Below, one piece after another: positions 63,255 to 64,000 of a DNA stretch of 64,000 nt; the first letter of the stretch is position 1, and each line of letters opens with the position of its first letter. This DNA is from Cyclobacteriaceae bacterium (GTDB lineage: Bacteria > Bacteroidota > Bacteroidia > Cytophagales > Cyclobacteriaceae), in the NCBI GenBank assembly GCA_028285685.1, contig JANQOR010000016.1, positions 1 to 64,000 of the forward strand, in the 5' to 3' direction. The notes under the pieces are model-generated. The model did no database searches. It saw only the letters and a list, made by a program, of their open reading frames with translations, and was not told where the DNA came from. The translations under genes were made by a program, and so were the position numbers.

Positions 63255-63333
63255 CTGCAGTGGGAATGTTACTTAATATTTCCCCAATTAGTGTGATGTG
63301 AATACTTTTGAAACTGTAACCTAATCCTATTGA

Positions 63334-64000
63334 ATGACCAGAATAAATGAATGTTTAGATTATTGGGTAAAGCATTCTCCCGATAAAGTACTTTTTGAAT
63401 TTCTAGATCTAAATGGAGTCAGTCAGGAAAGATATACATATGCTGAGTTTGACCGGGCAAGCCGCATTATAGCATCCAACCTCGCAGAAAACTATAATTT
63501 CAAAAAAGATGATCGAATATTGATCACTTATCCCCCTGGGATAGAAATGATATGTTCCTTTTTTGCTTGTGTTCGCCTTGGGTTGATTCCAGTACCAACA
63601 TACCCACCCACTTCGTCAGGTTTTCAGGCGGCCTATTACAAGATGGAATATATTGCCAATGACTGTGGAGCAGCGGCGGTTCTTACCAATGGTGATTACT
63701 ATTGGTCTCTTAAGCTCAATTTGGATAGAAACAACATTGCTGAGAAAACAAAGCTCTCAAAAATACCTTGGATTAACACTTCCCAATACACCAAAGAGTC
63801 CGAAGTTGTTGACTACGAACGAGAGAGTTCGTTCCTGTTTCTTCAATACACCTCAGGATCGACCACAGATCCAAAAGGTGTCATGGTTACCCATGAAAAC
63901 CTGATCAGCAATGCACATGCGGTTCTTCCTGGACCCCCTATTGGTGTTTCATGGCTTCCTCAGTATCATGACATGGGATTGATCGGTTATCACCTGTTTA
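63334..64000 (+). CDS. Fatty acyl-AMP ligase (AMP-binding), 5' part
   Basis: The frame is open from the ATG at 63334 to the right edge (222 codons); the rest lies outside. It matches the N-terminal part of fatty acyl-AMP ligases/AMP-dependent synthetases: ILITYPPGIEMICSFFACVR, the core motif LQYTSGSTTDPKGVMVTHEN and LPQYHDMGLIGYH, which is typical of the FAAL subgroup. These enzymes make acyl-adenylates and hand them to carrier proteins for lipopeptide or polyketide assembly. The desaturase gene 79 bases upstream could supply unsaturated acyl chains. Downstream genes outside the window should tell whether an assembly line follows. Confidence 0.88.
   Translation, partial: MTRINECLDYWVKHSPDKVLFEFLDLNGVSQERYTYAEFDRASRIIASNLAENYNFKKDDRILITYPPGIEMICSFFACVRLGLIPVPTYPPTSSGFQAAYYKMEYIANDCGAAAVLTNGDYYWSLKLNLDRNNIAEKTKLSKIPWINTSQYTKESEVVDYERESSFLFLQYTSGSTTDPKGVMVTHENLISNAHAVLPGPPIGVSWLPQYHDMGLIGYHLF

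Noticed and set aside
1-64000. CRISPR arrays, tRNA or rRNA genes, insertion sequences, prophage genes
   Set aside because: No regularly spaced repeats, no transposase or integrase frames and no RNA-gene-like stretches were seen when reading both strands.

Overview
The window looks like chromosomal DNA of a marine or soil Bacteroidota bacterium, most likely of the Cytophagales/Flammeovirgaceae type. The signs are two type IX secretion (T9SS) C-terminal sorting domains, a SprA-like lipoprotein, outer-membrane proteins with carboxypeptidase-regulatory domains and TonB plugs, a hybrid two-component protein ending in an AraC domain, LytTR and HisKA_2 signalling, permease-prefix FtsX-type ABC permeases paired with PadR, and several TAnnTTTG-like -7 boxes. 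No rRNA, tRNA, CRISPR array, insertion sequence or prophage was seen. The assignment is inferred from gene families only.
Layout: 1-4719 (minus) holds a truncated TPR histidine kinase, a lipoprotein, YaaA, a CPBP protease and a lipoprotein. 4827-8996 holds two membrane winged-helix regulators and a beta-lactamase-fold protein. 9036-14879 holds an FtsX-like permease, a membrane AraC regulator, a CPBP protease and an alpha/beta hydrolase. 14895-23863 holds a small secreted protein, a large surface protein with a terminal plug, an inverted-topology winged-helix regulator, a DUF2723 glycosyltransferase and a stand-alone SprA domain. 23922-31342 holds a T9SS PKD protein, a beta-helix protein and a TPR/HK/REC/AraC hybrid regulator. 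31599-37152 holds MscS/DUF3078, an aspartyl protease, an NTF2-like protein, a fourth winged-helix regulator and an unknown secreted protein. 37268-42468 holds a HisKA_2 kinase, a LytTR regulator and an outer-membrane receptor. 42478-48993 holds small unknown genes, an RHH/acidic membrane pair, a small surface-polysaccharide patch (RmlC-like, GT2, flippase) and a two-gene unknown module. 49155-55619 holds PadR/permease, a DoxX-like protein and a PadR/CPBP/DUF2141 operon. 55973-61026 holds a caspase-like protease, a secreted partner and a repeat-rich T9SS protein. 61184-64000 holds a UDG-like protein, a fatty acid desaturase and the start of a fatty acyl-AMP ligase.
The main theme is envelope and surface biology under many local regulators. 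Four membrane-anchored OmpR-type winged-helix regulators each face a divergent gene for an envelope or secreted protein, and each shared intergenic region carries short direct repeats with a 10-11 bp period, like boxes bound by OmpR/PhoB-type domains. This set, the stand-alone SprA domain, the caspase operon and several unknown two-gene modules are the most interesting parts.
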